Below are positions 25,331 to 34,343 of a stretch of DNA of 64,000 nucleotides, in pieces. The notes under the pieces are model-generated. The model was not told the origin of the DNA. It did no database searches and was given only the letters and a program-made list of their open reading frames with translations. Position numbers and translations under genes: made by a program. Every line of letters begins with the position of its first letter. Position 1 is the stretch's first letter. The stretch is taken from NCBI RefSeq assembly GCF_030758315.1, contig NZ_CP132336.1:3191001-3255000 (forward strand), in the 5' to 3' direction. Source of the DNA: Pararhizobium sp. IMCC3301. GTDB lineage: Bacteria > Pseudomonadota > Alphaproteobacteria > Rhizobiales > GCA-2746425.

Positions 25331-26160
25331 CGGGCAGGTCCAATACCCGTCAGAATCTGTGCTGCGACCAGTTTGACGGCTGGAATTGTAGGGCTGAGGA
25401 GGGCAATCCGGTCAAAGCTGTCCGGCTGGGCTGCCAGGCTTTCGCGCAGCGCCCGGCCGAACGCCATGCGCAGTTCCGTGCCGATGTTGAATTTCGAAAC
25501 CCGGCTTTCGGAAGCCAGTTTGCGGCGCATATCAGCGGGGATACCGCTGCCGCCATGCAGCACCAAAGGCAGCGTGGTAACTGCTTCAATCGCCCGCAGG
25601 GCGGCAAAATCAATGCCGTCGCTTTTCTCGGTCTGAAGGTGGACATTGCCGATTGAAATTGCCATCGCGTCGGCACCGCTTTCGCGGTCAAACCGGGCCG
25701 CTTCCTCCGGCGTTGTACCGGCAGATGCCGGCCCATCGGCATAGCCGACAAAGCCGACCTCGCCCTCAAGCGATACATTCGCCGCATGGGCTTTTTCGGC
25801 AATGCCCGCTGTCATGTCGATATTTTCTGAAAGCGCCAGTTTGGAGCCATCGAACATCACTGACGTGAAGCCGGATTCGATAGCTTCAAAACATTCTTCC
25901 TGCTTGTAGCCATGGTCCAGATGGCACACCACCGGCACCGTTGCCTGCTCTGCCAGATAGCGAAACATTTTACCCAGAATAGGAAGCGGTGTATGGGTCC
26001 GGCAGCCTGGCCCGGCCTGCAGAATGACCGGCAGTCCGGTTTCCTCCGCCGCTTCCACATAGGCTCTGGCATCTTCCCAGCCCAGCACCACCAGGCCAGC
26101 CACGGCATAGCCGCCGGTCATCGCCGGTTGCAGAACATCCTTGAGTGTCGCCAATGTCAT
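25327..26160 (-). CDS. Class II fructose-bisphosphate aldolase family protein, IolJ-like
   Basis: Zinc-dependent aldolase of 277 aa. Seen: zinc site CHLDHG (about residue 85), EGEVGFVGYAD, LHGGSGIP with a further metal histidine, and KFNIGTELR for substrate phosphate binding. In this place it most probably cleaves 5-dehydro-2-deoxygluconate 6-phosphate into dihydroxyacetone phosphate and malonate semialdehyde, the IolJ step, since it follows iolB by 10 bp in the iolD-iolC-iolB operon. Tagatose- or fructose-bisphosphate specificity cannot be excluded by sequence alone. Confidence 0.88.
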   Translation of the reverse strand: MTLATLKDVLQPAMTGGYAVAGLVVLGWEDARAYVEAAEETGLPVILQAGPGCRTHTPLPILGKMFRYLAEQATVPVVCHLDHGYKQEECFEAIESGFTSVMFDGSKLALSENIDMTAGIAEKAHAANVSLEGEVGFVGYADGPASAGTTPEEAARFDRESGADAMAISIGNVHLQTEKSDGIDFAALRAIEAVTTLPLVLHGGSGIPADMRRKLASESRVSKFNIGTELRMAFGRALRESLAAQPDSFDRIALLSPTIPAVKLVAAQILTGIGPAR

Positions 26161-26170
26161 CTGGTTTTTG

Positions 26171-27013
26171 TCACTTGAACTTCGCGATCATATCCTTGAT
26201 GCCGGGGATGGTTTCAATCTGATAGGCATGATCGGGCTGGAAATACTGCACCAGCGAACGCTGCGACAGGCCGCCCAATATGGTGAAATAATACATCTCG
26301 TAACCGGGTGCCGCGACACAGGGATGATAACCCTTTTCCAGCGTGATGGTTGAGCCCTCGACGAGGTGATAGGCATCGCCCACCTTGCCATCTTCGCGCT
26401 GCACCAGTTGCAGGCCGAAACCGTGATCCGGCCGGAACCTGAAATTGTAGGTCTCATCATGGCGGGTTTCATCAGGCAGACGGTCGGTGTCGTGCTTGTG
26501 CGGTGGAAAACCCGACCAGCCGCCCTGGCCGACCGTAAACAGTTCCGACACCAGCAGACGGCCCACCTTGTCGTGATATTTGGTGCCCAGAATATGTTTG
26601 ATCTTGCGGTGGGTCTTGGTGTCGTCCGAGCCGTACTGAACCTTGTCGATATCGCCTGTGCGCACGGCAAACGGGTCGAGCACCTTGTCATAGCGTGCAC
26701 CGGCAATGAAAATTTCTGCGCTGTTGCTGACACAGTCGAATGTGGCTTTCGCACCTGTCGGAACATACACGCCCTCTGGCTCACCATCCCAGACATTTTC
26801 GGTCCTGGTGCCGATGGCCTCATAGCGCTCACCCTCGACATCGACATTGATAGAACCGGTGGCCGGCGCGATACAGGTTTCGTAACCTGGAACGGAATAG
26901 GAGAAAGCCTGCCCTTTGCTGAGTTTGACGATGTTGAAATAATTCAGTGGCACATTGGCGTCGTCAATATCCACGACAGGTTTGTTGTGATTGTCAAACG
27001 GTGGAATATGCAT
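26171..27013 (-). CDS. iolB: 5-deoxy-glucuronate isomerase
   Basis: Cytosolic isomerase (280 aa) converting 5-deoxy-D-glucuronate to 2-deoxy-5-keto-D-gluconate in myo-inositol breakdown. Seen: SFSYSVPGYE-like N-terminal region, GGWSGFPPHKHDTD and DETYNFRF with metal-binding His and Glu residues, and the C-terminal FTILGG. Length is as expected (about 270). It lies 17 bp after iolC and 10 bp before the aldolase gene. Confidence 0.95.
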   Translation of the reverse strand: MHIPPFDNHNKPVVDIDDANVPLNYFNIVKLSKGQAFSYSVPGYETCIAPATGSINVDVEGERYEAIGTRTENVWDGEPEGVYVPTGAKATFDCVSNSAEIFIAGARYDKVLDPFAVRTGDIDKVQYGSDDTKTHRKIKHILGTKYHDKVGRLLVSELFTVGQGGWSGFPPHKHDTDRLPDETRHDETYNFRFRPDHGFGLQLVQREDGKVGDAYHLVEGSTITLEKGYHPCVAAPGYEMYYFTILGGLSQRSLVQYFQPDHAYQIETIPGIKDMIAKFK

Positions 27014-27030
27014 GGCGGTGTTCCTTGTAC

Positions 27031-28017
27031 TCAGGCATCGACCGGGCTCAGCCCGTCATGCGTATTGATGAAGTTTTCCAGGTCCGCCAGTGTCGGCATG
27101 GCCGGCGCACATCCTACTCTGGAAACGACGATGGCGGCGGCTGCCGAACCGCGTGCGACACTGTCTTCCACCGATAATCCGGCTGCCAGAGAGGCGATGA
27201 AGGCACCCAGAAACGAATCGCCCGCGCCAGTCGGTTTCAGCGCCTCCACGGGAAAGATTCCGGTTTGAAAAGACCCGCCGTCATGAAAGGTGGTCGATCC
27301 GAATTCGCCCTTTTTGTAAATCACGATCTGCGCGCTGGCCTGCGCCAGTTTCTGGGCCAGCGGCAGGCCGTCCTGCTTGCGTCCGGCCATCACTCCGAAT
27401 TCATCATCATTGCCGATGATGATGTCGCAGTAATCGGCCGCCGCTGAATAGACACTGGCGGCTTCCGCGCCGGAAGACCATGAATAGGGCCGGTAATCAA
27501 TGTCGAAGATGATCGGCAGGCCCGCCGCCTTTGCCAGTTTGAAAGCCTTCATTGTGGCATCGCGGGAGGGCTGCGCCGCAAGCACGGTTCCGGTTGTGAT
27601 GAGTGCGCCGAAACCGGCAAAATCGATCCTGTCGATATCGGCTTCATTCATCTGAAAATCAGCGGCATTGTTGCGGTAGATCACCGACTGATGATCTTCA
27701 ATCCGCGTTTCGACAACAGCCAGAGAGGTTCTGACCTCGCCGCCGACGGAGCGGACATGGCGCGCATCTATGCCGTATTTCGCCAGCTCATTGAGCGCCA
27801 GCCGGCCAAGCGCATCGTCGGAGACGCAGGTTACCAGCGAAGCCTTGCCGCCAAGCTTGACGATGGCCACTCCGATATTGGCGGATGAGCCGCCAAGGCA
27901 GGAGAAAAACTGCGTCGCCTGTTCTGTTTTCGTGCCGGGCGGATCGGCATAGAAATCCACACCGGCACGGCCGATAATGACAAAATTATTCTGTCTGATC
28001 TGGTCCTGCAGTGCCAT
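27031..28017 (-). CDS. iolC: 5-dehydro-2-deoxygluconokinase
   Basis: PfkB-family sugar kinase (328 aa) that phosphorylates 2-deoxy-5-keto-gluconate. Seen: N-terminal GGSSANIGVAIVKLGGKA and the ATP/catalytic block KPTGAGDSFLGAFIASLA with the catalytic aspartate. The ATG at 28017 overlaps the iolD stop by one base (TGATG); a GTG one codon upstream is an alternative. Many alphaproteobacterial IolC proteins are about 640 aa and carry a C-terminal aldolase-like DUF2090; this one is the short kinase-only form, consistent with a separate aldolase gene in the operon. Confidence 0.95.
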   Translation of the reverse strand: MALQDQIRQNNFVIIGRAGVDFYADPPGTKTEQATQFFSCLGGSSANIGVAIVKLGGKASLVTCVSDDALGRLALNELAKYGIDARHVRSVGGEVRTSLAVVETRIEDHQSVIYRNNAADFQMNEADIDRIDFAGFGALITTGTVLAAQPSRDATMKAFKLAKAAGLPIIFDIDYRPYSWSSGAEAASVYSAAADYCDIIIGNDDEFGVMAGRKQDGLPLAQKLAQASAQIVIYKKGEFGSTTFHDGGSFQTGIFPVEALKPTGAGDSFLGAFIASLAAGLSVEDSVARGSAAAAIVVSRVGCAPAMPTLADLENFINTHDGLSPVDA

Positions 28018-29891
28018 CACACGCCTTTCCTCTGGCGCTCGCGCTCGGATTCCCAGTCCTTATGAGCCTTGCGCACGGTCGGGTCCTGCGAAACCGAAGG
28101 CGTGCCGACTTCCCACCAGGCATGGCCTTCTTTTGTCCAGCCATCAAATGCATCCACCTGAATGCAGATCACATAAGTCTTGCTGGCGGCTTTTGCCCGT
28201 TTGAACGCCTCTCCCAGCTCGGCAATCGAATGCACCGTTTCGCCATCGGCACCCATTGACTTGGCATGCGCCTCAAAATCCACAGCGAACGGTTCAACTG
28301 CGATATTGCTGTCGGCAATCAGATTGTTGAAAGACTTGTTTCCGGTATTGTTCTGCAGCTTGTTGATCACCGCAAACCCGCCATTGTCGCAGATCATGAT
28401 GATAAGCTTCATGCCGGTCAGTACCGACGAATAAATATCGGAGTTGAGCATCAGATAGGACCCGTCGCCGGTGAACACGATTGTATCCTGGTCTTTCTGT
28501 TGTTCGCTCTGGGCGATGCGGGCACCCCAGCCCCCGGCAATTTCGTAACCCATGCAGGAAAAGCCGAATTCCACATCAACCGATCCAAGACTTTTTGTGC
28601 GCCAGTTGGCAGTCACTTCGGCAGGCAGGCCACCGGCAGCGGCAACCACCCTGTCTTCCGGGTCGCACAATTCATTGACCTTGCCGATCACCTGGGCATA
28701 GGACGCCGGGCGATTATTGCCGGCCTTGTCCGTCGGCTTGATATTGTCATCGACATAGGCATCCCACGCCGTCCGCTCCTTGCGCGCAAAGCCGCTCCAC
28801 TGGTCGGAACTGCGATGCGCTCCAAGTGCCGCGCCAAGCTGCGTAAGCCCCTGGCGCGCATCTCCCACCACAGGCACCGACAAATGCTTGCTGGCATCAT
28901 GGCGCGCCGCATTCAGCGACACGATTTTAGCGTCGGCGGCAAACACGGTCCACGAGCCGGTGGTGAAATCCTGCAACCGGGTTCCCACGGCAAACACAAC
29001 ATCCGCCTTGCCGGCAAGCGTGTTGGCCGAATTTGAACCGGTGACACCGATCGGTCCGCAATTCAAAGGGTGCTCAAACAGCAGATTGGCGCGCCCGGCA
29101 ATGGTTTCGACGACCGGCATATTGTGCTTTTCGGCAAACCCCATCAGTTCCGTTTCGGCGCGCGAATACTGCACGCCGCCACCTGCAATAATAAGCGGCC
29201 GTTTGGCATTTTTCAGGATCTCGACGGCATCGGCAATTTCCCGCTCATCCGCAGTCAAGCGACGGATGCGGTGGGTTTTCTCAGTGAAAAACGCTTCGGG
29301 ATACTCATAGGCCCATCCCTGGACATCCTGCGGCAGACCAAGAAACGCCGGTCCGCAATCTGCCGGATCAAGCAGCGTGTTGATGGCTGCGGGCAGGGAC
29401 TGGATGATCTGCGCCGGGTGGGTGATGCGGTCCCAGTATCGTGACACCGGCTTGAAAGCATCATTGACCGATATCGCCGGATTGTTGAAATGTTCAACCT
29501 GCTGCAGTACCGGGTCGGGCAGGCGGGTGACAAAGGTGTCACCGCACAGCAGCAAAAGCGGCAGCCGGTTGGTGTGGGCAATGCCGGCGGCTGTCAGAAG
29601 GTTGGTTGTACCGGGCCCGGCCGAACTGGTGGCGAACATGAAACGCTGGCGCAGTTTCTGCTTGGCATAGGCGATCGCCGCCATCGCCATGGATTGTTCG
29701 TTCTGGCCACGATATAAAGGCAGCTCTTCGCGGTGCTGATACAAAGCCTCGCCGAGGCAGGTGACATTGCCATGGCCGAAAATGCCGAAGCCTCCGGCGC
29801 ACAGGCGGACCCGCTCGCCGTCAATTTCGATATATTGGTTGGCCAGATAGCGTATGATGGCTTGCGCCATGGTCAGTTTGATCGTTTTCAT
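28017..29891 (-). CDS. iolD: 3D-(3,5/4)-trihydroxycyclohexane-1,2-dione acylhydrolase
   Basis: Thiamine-diphosphate enzyme (624 aa) that opens the inositol-derived ring to 5-deoxy-glucuronate. Seen: the N-terminal pyrophosphate domain start KTIKLTMAQAIIRYLANQY, the cofactor block GDGSYLMLNSD with CDNGGFAVINKLQ about 30 residues later, and the full three-domain length. The ATG at 29891 is chosen because TIKLTMAQ is the conserved IolD start; a 19-residue upstream extension would be atypical. First gene of the leftward inositol operon, facing the Gfo/Idh gene across a 148-bp promoter region with a LacI-type operator. Confidence 0.95.
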   Translation of the reverse strand: MKTIKLTMAQAIIRYLANQYIEIDGERVRLCAGGFGIFGHGNVTCLGEALYQHREELPLYRGQNEQSMAMAAIAYAKQKLRQRFMFATSSAGPGTTNLLTAAGIAHTNRLPLLLLCGDTFVTRLPDPVLQQVEHFNNPAISVNDAFKPVSRYWDRITHPAQIIQSLPAAINTLLDPADCGPAFLGLPQDVQGWAYEYPEAFFTEKTHRIRRLTADEREIADAVEILKNAKRPLIIAGGGVQYSRAETELMGFAEKHNMPVVETIAGRANLLFEHPLNCGPIGVTGSNSANTLAGKADVVFAVGTRLQDFTTGSWTVFAADAKIVSLNAARHDASKHLSVPVVGDARQGLTQLGAALGAHRSSDQWSGFARKERTAWDAYVDDNIKPTDKAGNNRPASYAQVIGKVNELCDPEDRVVAAAGGLPAEVTANWRTKSLGSVDVEFGFSCMGYEIAGGWGARIAQSEQQKDQDTIVFTGDGSYLMLNSDIYSSVLTGMKLIIMICDNGGFAVINKLQNNTGNKSFNNLIADSNIAVEPFAVDFEAHAKSMGADGETVHSIAELGEAFKRAKAASKTYVICIQVDAFDGWTKEGHAWWEVGTPSVSQDPTVRKAHKDWESERERQRKGV

Positions 29892-29993
29892 GGGACCAAC
29901 ATCCGTGTTGAATTGTCGAAAACTGATGCAAAGCGCATTTTGGCGCAAACAGCAATTCCGTTCTTGACGGGCGATCCTAATTAGAGTTTAGGT

Positions 29994-30015
29994 TTTTTGC
30001 AACCGGTTGCAAAAA
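29994..30015. promoter_or_regulatory. LacI-type operator in the iolD / dehydrogenase divergent promoter
   Basis: Perfect 22-bp palindrome whose core TTGCAACCGGTTGCAA is identical to the site at 33213-33228. CG-centred symmetry is the LacI-family pattern. It lies 103 bp before iolD and about 25 bp before the dehydrogenase start, so binding would affect both directions. Confidence 0.8.
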
Positions 30016-30039
30016 TAATCTACGGAAATGGTGTTGGTG

Positions 30040-31161
30040 ATGAAAAATATCGGAATAGGGGTCGTCGGCGGCGGCTATATGGGCAAGGCGCACTCTGTTG
30101 CCATGCAGGCGGTCGGCGCCGTGTTCGAAACCCGGCTGAGACCGGTTTGCGAGCTGATTTGCACCACCTCCCAGGCCGGTGCCGAAAAGAAGGCCGCCGC
30201 GTTTGGCTTCAACCGCGCAACTGCGGATTGGCGCGCCCTGGTCAATGATCCCGCCGTCGAAGCCATCATCATTGCCTCTCCCCAAGAAACCCATCGGGAC
30301 ATTGCGCTTGCCGCCTTCAAGCTGGGCAAACCGGTGTTCTGCGAAAAACCGCTTGGCGCTGGCCTTGCTGACAGCCGGATCATGGTGGAAGCAGCGGAAC
30401 AGAGCGGCCTGCCCAATATGGTCGGCTTCAACTATATCCGCACACCGGCCTCGCAACTGGCGCGCAGCATTGTTGCATCCGGCGAAATCGGCGCGGTCAC
30501 CTATTTTCGCGGCGAACACACCGAGGATTTCTTCTGCGATCCGCAGATGCCCGGAACCTGGCGCACCAGGGGCAGATCAAACGGCACGATGGGCGATCTT
30601 GCCCCCCATATGATCAATGGCGCGCTGGCTCTGGCCGGACCCATTGCTAGTCTCAGCGCCGACATTGAAACCGTCCACCAGACCCGGCCTGGCGAGAACG
30701 GCTCCGGACCCCAGGCTGTAACCAATGATGATCACGCTCAATTCATGTGCCGCTTTGAAAACGGTGCCATGGGCACGTTGTATTTCAGCCGCGTCGCGAC
30801 CGGTCGGAAAATGGGCTATGCCTACGAAATTTTCGGCACCAAAGGGTCCATCCGGTTCGATCAGGAAGACCAGAATGCGCTGTGGCTTTACAACAGCGAT
30901 GCCGCATCCGACCGCCAGGGCTTCAGCAAAATCTTGACGGGCCCGGAGCATCCGGATTATCTGCCGTTCTGTCAGGGCCCCGGTCACGGCACCGGCTATC
31001 AGGATCAGATCATCATTGAAGCGCATGATTTTTTGAAAGCCATTGAAACCGGTTCCTCTGTCTGGCCGACCTTCCGCGATGGTATGGAAGTCAACAGAAT
31101 TATCGAAGCGGCCTGGGCGTCGAATGAGACCCGCAACTGGGTTTCGATCAGTGAGTTTTAA
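30040..31161 (+). CDS. Gfo/Idh/MocA family oxidoreductase, probable inositol dehydrogenase
   Basis: NAD(P)-dependent dehydrogenase (373 aa). Seen: Rossmann motif GVVGGGYMGKAH at the N-terminus, the catalytic lysine in CEKPLG (about residue 103), and GDLAPHMINGAL with the conserved histidine. The family oxidises sugars and inositols; location between iolD and iolE points to myo- or scyllo-inositol or an epimer (IolG/IolX/IolW role). A second ATG at 30028 would add four residues; the chosen ATG gives the canonical short N-terminus. iolE follows 52 bp downstream. Confidence 0.88.
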   Translation: MKNIGIGVVGGGYMGKAHSVAMQAVGAVFETRLRPVCELICTTSQAGAEKKAAAFGFNRATADWRALVNDPAVEAIIIASPQETHRDIALAAFKLGKPVFCEKPLGAGLADSRIMVEAAEQSGLPNMVGFNYIRTPASQLARSIVASGEIGAVTYFRGEHTEDFFCDPQMPGTWRTRGRSNGTMGDLAPHMINGALALAGPIASLSADIETVHQTRPGENGSGPQAVTNDDHAQFMCRFENGAMGTLYFSRVATGRKMGYAYEIFGTKGSIRFDQEDQNALWLYNSDAASDRQGFSKILTGPEHPDYLPFCQGPGHGTGYQDQIIIEAHDFLKAIETGSSVWPTFRDGMEVNRIIEAAWASNETRNWVSISEF

Positions 31162-31213
31162 GGCCGGGTTTACAGTAAAAAGCCGGGCCTGCAGTCAATA
31201 GAAAGAGAAAACC

Positions 31214-32107
31214 GTGACCATTCGAATTGGAAATGCGCCCTGTTCCTGGGGTGTGGAATTTGCTGATGATCCGCGCAATCCGGCCTGGCAATCGGTGCTG
31301 GATGATTGCCAGAAGGCCGGCTATACCGGCATAGAACTTGGCCCCGTCGGGTTTTTGCCGGAAGATCCTGCAAAACTCGCCGATGCGCTTGCCGCGCGCG
31401 AGCTGACGCTGATCGGCGGCGTTGTATTTCGCGCCTTTCACGACAACGACAAATGGGACGACGTGCTCGACGGTGCCATTCGCACCTGCAAGTCGCTGAC
31501 AGCCCATAGTGCCAGACACCTGGTTCTGATTGATTCCATCTCGCCGCGCCGGGCACCGACGGTCGGCCGACCGGCTGAAGCCGAGCAGATGGCCGCCGCG
31601 GAATGGGCCGACTATGCAGATCGTTTTCGCACAATCTGCAAAATCGGCACTGAGGAATACGGGCTCGATGTCAGTATTCATCCCCATGCCGGCGGGTTCA
31701 TGGATTTTGAACCGGAGGTCGAACGCCTGCTTCAGGAAATCGATGCCGATCTGTTGAAAATCTGCCTTGATACCGGCCACAGCCACTTTGCGGGATTTGA
31801 TCCGGTTGCCTTTATGAAACGGCATATGGACCGCATTACCTATGTCCATTTCAAGGATATCGATCCGGTGGTCAAGGCCAGTGTCGTTGCCAACAGAACC
31901 AATTTTTACGATGCCTGCGGCCAGGGCATTTTCTGCAATCTTGGCGATGGTGAAACCGATTTTCCCGCTGTCCGGCAGTTGCTCCTCGACAACTCCTATC
32001 AGGGCTGGTGCACTGTAGAGCAGGATTGCGATCCGGCGGGTGACACCTCACCCATCAAGGATGCGATTGCCAACCGCACCTATCTGGAATCCATCGGTTT
32101 CAACTGA
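31214..32107 (+). CDS. iolE: Myo-inosose-2 dehydratase
   Basis: TIM-barrel enzyme (297 aa) that dehydrates 2-keto-myo-inositol to the substrate of IolD. Seen: N-terminal GNAPCSWGVEF, GYTGIELGPVGF, HPHAGGFMDF and CLDTGHSHFAGFDP with metal-binding histidines and aspartates, and KDIDP. The start is GTG with a purine-rich AGAAAGAGAAAA upstream. Its last 28 bp overlap, tail to tail, the end of the LacI gene on the other strand. Confidence 0.95.
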   Translation: MTIRIGNAPCSWGVEFADDPRNPAWQSVLDDCQKAGYTGIELGPVGFLPEDPAKLADALAARELTLIGGVVFRAFHDNDKWDDVLDGAIRTCKSLTAHSARHLVLIDSISPRRAPTVGRPAEAEQMAAAEWADYADRFRTICKIGTEEYGLDVSIHPHAGGFMDFEPEVERLLQEIDADLLKICLDTGHSHFAGFDPVAFMKRHMDRITYVHFKDIDPVVKASVVANRTNFYDACGQGIFCNLGDGETDFPAVRQLLLDNSYQGWCTVEQDCDPAGDTSPIKDAIANRTYLESIGFN

Positions 32108-33120
32108 CCTTGCGGGCTCTGCGAGGCAAGCGGCTTCAGTGTGCCGCGTTCAACAACGGAGCACGGAAATATCCGTGTCTCCACGGCGCGTTTCGGATCA
32201 TCAACAAGGGCAACGACCAGTTCAATTGAACTGAGGATGATGTCTGGTGTCGGCTGGCGGATGGTCGACAGATTATAAGCCGACCACGACGCCATATTCA
32301 TATCGTTAAAGCCGAGAAAACCAATGTCCTGAGGGATCGACAGCCCGTTGGTGCGGGCCGCATCCATCGCGCCCATGCAGATCAGATCATCACCGCAGAA
32401 AATCGCATCGAGCTGACTGTTGCCAAGCAGTTCCTGCATGGCTTCCTGTCCGGCAGCGTAATTATAGGCGGTGGCATAGACTACATTGACAGCCTCCATA
32501 TTCGCGGCCTTCAACTGGCTGAGAAATCCGCTGGCCCGGTCCTGGGTCGACGTTGCCATTTGCGGGCCGCCGAGAAATGCGATGTTGCGGTAGCCATGCC
32601 GGATCAGCGTATCGGCCGCCATCCGCCCGCAGGCCAGATTGTCGATACCGACCACATGAACCGGCGACCCGGCCTCGAACCGGCCAAACGCATGCACCAC
32701 CGGCATATTGACATTCCGGAAGGCGGCGGAAAATCGCGGTTGAAGCGTTGAAGTCGCAACAATCACGCCATCAACATTGTACTGCCGCAGCATGCGCACC
32801 GAATGTTCCGGATTGGTCTCATTGGTCAGATTCACCAGCAGCGGGCGCAGGCTTCGTTCCTGCAGCGCTCGCGTATAAAGATCAAACACTTCCAGAAAAA
32901 TCGGGTTCTGAAAATTATTCGCCACCAGACCGATAAGTTTGGTGCGGTTGGTGGCAAGGCTTCGGGCAATCAGGCTTGGGCTGTAACCCAGTTCGCGTGA
33001 AGCTTTTTCCACCTTTTTGCGGGTTTTTTCAGAAACACTTGCACCATCAGTATAGGTCCGCGAGACGGCTGAACGCGAAACTCCTGCGCGTTCAGCCACA
33101 TCCTTCAGGGTCACAACCAT
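32080..33120 (-). CDS. LacI family transcriptional regulator of the inositol region
   Basis: Repressor of 346 aa. Seen: helix-turn-helix VTLKDVAERAGVSRSAVSRT (residues 3-22), hinge LGYSPSLIARSLA, and the periplasmic-binding-like effector domain with LVNLTNETNPEHSVRML and FLGFNDMNMASWS. It is divergent from the inositol-type ABC transporter with 194 bp between starts. Identical TTGCAACCGGTTGCAA palindromes there and upstream of iolD make it the likely regulator of the whole block. Rhizobial inositol regulators described so far (IolR) are RpiR-type, so a LacI regulator is a different solution. Its 3' end overlaps iolE by 28 bp. Confidence 0.92.
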   Translation of the reverse strand: MVVTLKDVAERAGVSRSAVSRTYTDGASVSEKTRKKVEKASRELGYSPSLIARSLATNRTKLIGLVANNFQNPIFLEVFDLYTRALQERSLRPLLVNLTNETNPEHSVRMLRQYNVDGVIVATSTLQPRFSAAFRNVNMPVVHAFGRFEAGSPVHVVGIDNLACGRMAADTLIRHGYRNIAFLGGPQMATSTQDRASGFLSQLKAANMEAVNVVYATAYNYAAGQEAMQELLGNSQLDAIFCGDDLICMGAMDAARTNGLSIPQDIGFLGFNDMNMASWSAYNLSTIRQPTPDIILSSIELVVALVDDPKRAVETRIFPCSVVERGTLKPLASQSPQGQLKPMDSR

Positions 33121-33212
33121 CTTGCTCTGGCTCTTTCATTCTATCTATTTGCGGTTGCAGTGTGATAGGTTCAGTGCGACCAGCGGTTGGCCGGAGAATC
33201 CAAACATTTATT

Positions 33213-33228
33213 TTGCAACCGGTTGCAA
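33213..33228. promoter_or_regulatory. LacI-type operator upstream of the inositol-region ABC transporter
   Basis: Perfect 16-bp palindrome TTGCAACCGGTTGCAA between the LacI gene and the divergent binding-protein gene, about 87 bp before the latter's ATG. Same core as the site at 29994-30015. A half-site resembling its right arm occurs near 33150, closer to the regulator start. Confidence 0.8.
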
Positions 33229-33314
33229 TACCGCATCGTACGTGATTATTTGGCGCCGGGAAATGCTTGTCTGACCCAGTAAGACCATATTGAACGTTTT
33301 TGGGAGAAAACAAA

Positions 33315-34268
33315 ATGAAACGATTTATCAAAAAAATGATGGGTGCCGCTGTTGGCGCCGCTGTCGCTGTGACGGGGTTTGCCACAGTTGCGCAGGCCGA
33401 CCCTGAGAAATATATTCTGGTCAGCCATGCACCGGATTCCGACAGCTGGTGGAACACCATCAAAAATGGCATCGCGCTGGCCGCCGAGCAGATGGGTGTG
33501 GAAGTGGAATACCGCAATCCGCCCACCGGAGATCTGGCCGATATGGCGCGGATCATCGAACAGGCAGCAGCGTCCGGCCCGACCGGTATCATCACCACCC
33601 TGTCGGATTATGATGTTCTGAGCGGCCCTATTCGTGCCGCAGTCGATCAGGGCATTGATGTCATCATCATGAATTCCGGAACACCGGCACAGGCCCGTGA
33701 AGTCGGCGCTCTGATGTATGTCGGACAACCCGAATACGACGCCGGTCTGGCTGCCGGGCAGCGCGCCAAAGGCGATGGTGTCGGCAGTTTCCTCTGCGTC
33801 AATCACTATATCAGTTCGCCGTCCTCGACAGAGCGCTGTCAGGGCTTTGCCGATGGTCTCGGCGTTGATCTGGGCAATCAGATGATTGACAGCGGACAGG
33901 ACCCTGCGGAAATCAAAAACCGTGTTCTGGCCTATCTGTCAGCCAATCCTGATACAGATGCGATCCTGACACTTGGACCAACTTCGGCTGATCCGACCTT
34001 ACTTGCGGTCGAGGAAAACGGCATGGCCGGCGACATCTATTTCGGCACTTTTGATCTGGGTGATGAAATCGTCAAGGGCATCAAGGCCGGTACCATTGCC
34101 TGGGGCATTGACCAGCAGCCATTCCTGCAGGCCTATCTGCCGGTGGTGGTTCTGACCAATTATCACCGTTATGGCGTTCTGCCCGGCAACAACATCAATT
34201 CCGGCCCCGGTTTTGTCACCGCCGATGGCCTTGAGCTTGTTGAAAAATACGCTGGCGAGTACCGCTAG
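33315..34268 (+). CDS. CUT2/Frc-type sugar ABC transporter substrate-binding protein
   Basis: Periplasmic binding protein (317 aa). Seen: signal peptide about residues 1-30 ending AQA before DPEKYILVSHAPDSDSWW; the sugar-binding fold shows NPPTGDLADMARIIEQA and TSADPTLLAVEENG. GGGAG sits 11 bp before the ATG; the upstream TTG at 33300 overlaps this Shine-Dalgarno and is rejected. First gene of the transporter operon, followed by a strong hairpin at 34281-34311. Context suggests an inositol or a related polyol as ligand. Confidence 0.9.
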   Translation: MKRFIKKMMGAAVGAAVAVTGFATVAQADPEKYILVSHAPDSDSWWNTIKNGIALAAEQMGVEVEYRNPPTGDLADMARIIEQAAASGPTGIITTLSDYDVLSGPIRAAVDQGIDVIIMNSGTPAQAREVGALMYVGQPEYDAGLAAGQRAKGDGVGSFLCVNHYISSPSSTERCQGFADGLGVDLGNQMIDSGQDPAEIKNRVLAYLSANPDTDAILTLGPTSADPTLLAVEENGMAGDIYFGTFDLGDEIVKGIKAGTIAWGIDQQPFLQAYLPVVVLTNYHRYGVLPGNNINSGPGFVTADGLELVEKYAGEYR

Positions 34269-34280
34269 AGCTAATGTCTG

Positions 34281-34311
34281 AAAGGCGGCTGACTTGGGGT
34301 CAGCCGCCTTT
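34281..34311 (+). terminator. Intercistronic hairpin downstream of inositol-region binding protein
   Basis: Perfect 12-bp stem (34281-34292 with 34300-34311) with a 7-nt loop, ending in four Ts. Looks like a rho-independent terminator but is followed 33 bp later by the permease of the same transporter, so it probably lets only part of the transcripts through. Confidence 0.75.
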
Positions 34312-34343
34312 TGAACTATCAATCCACATGCTGGAGGTCTGAC

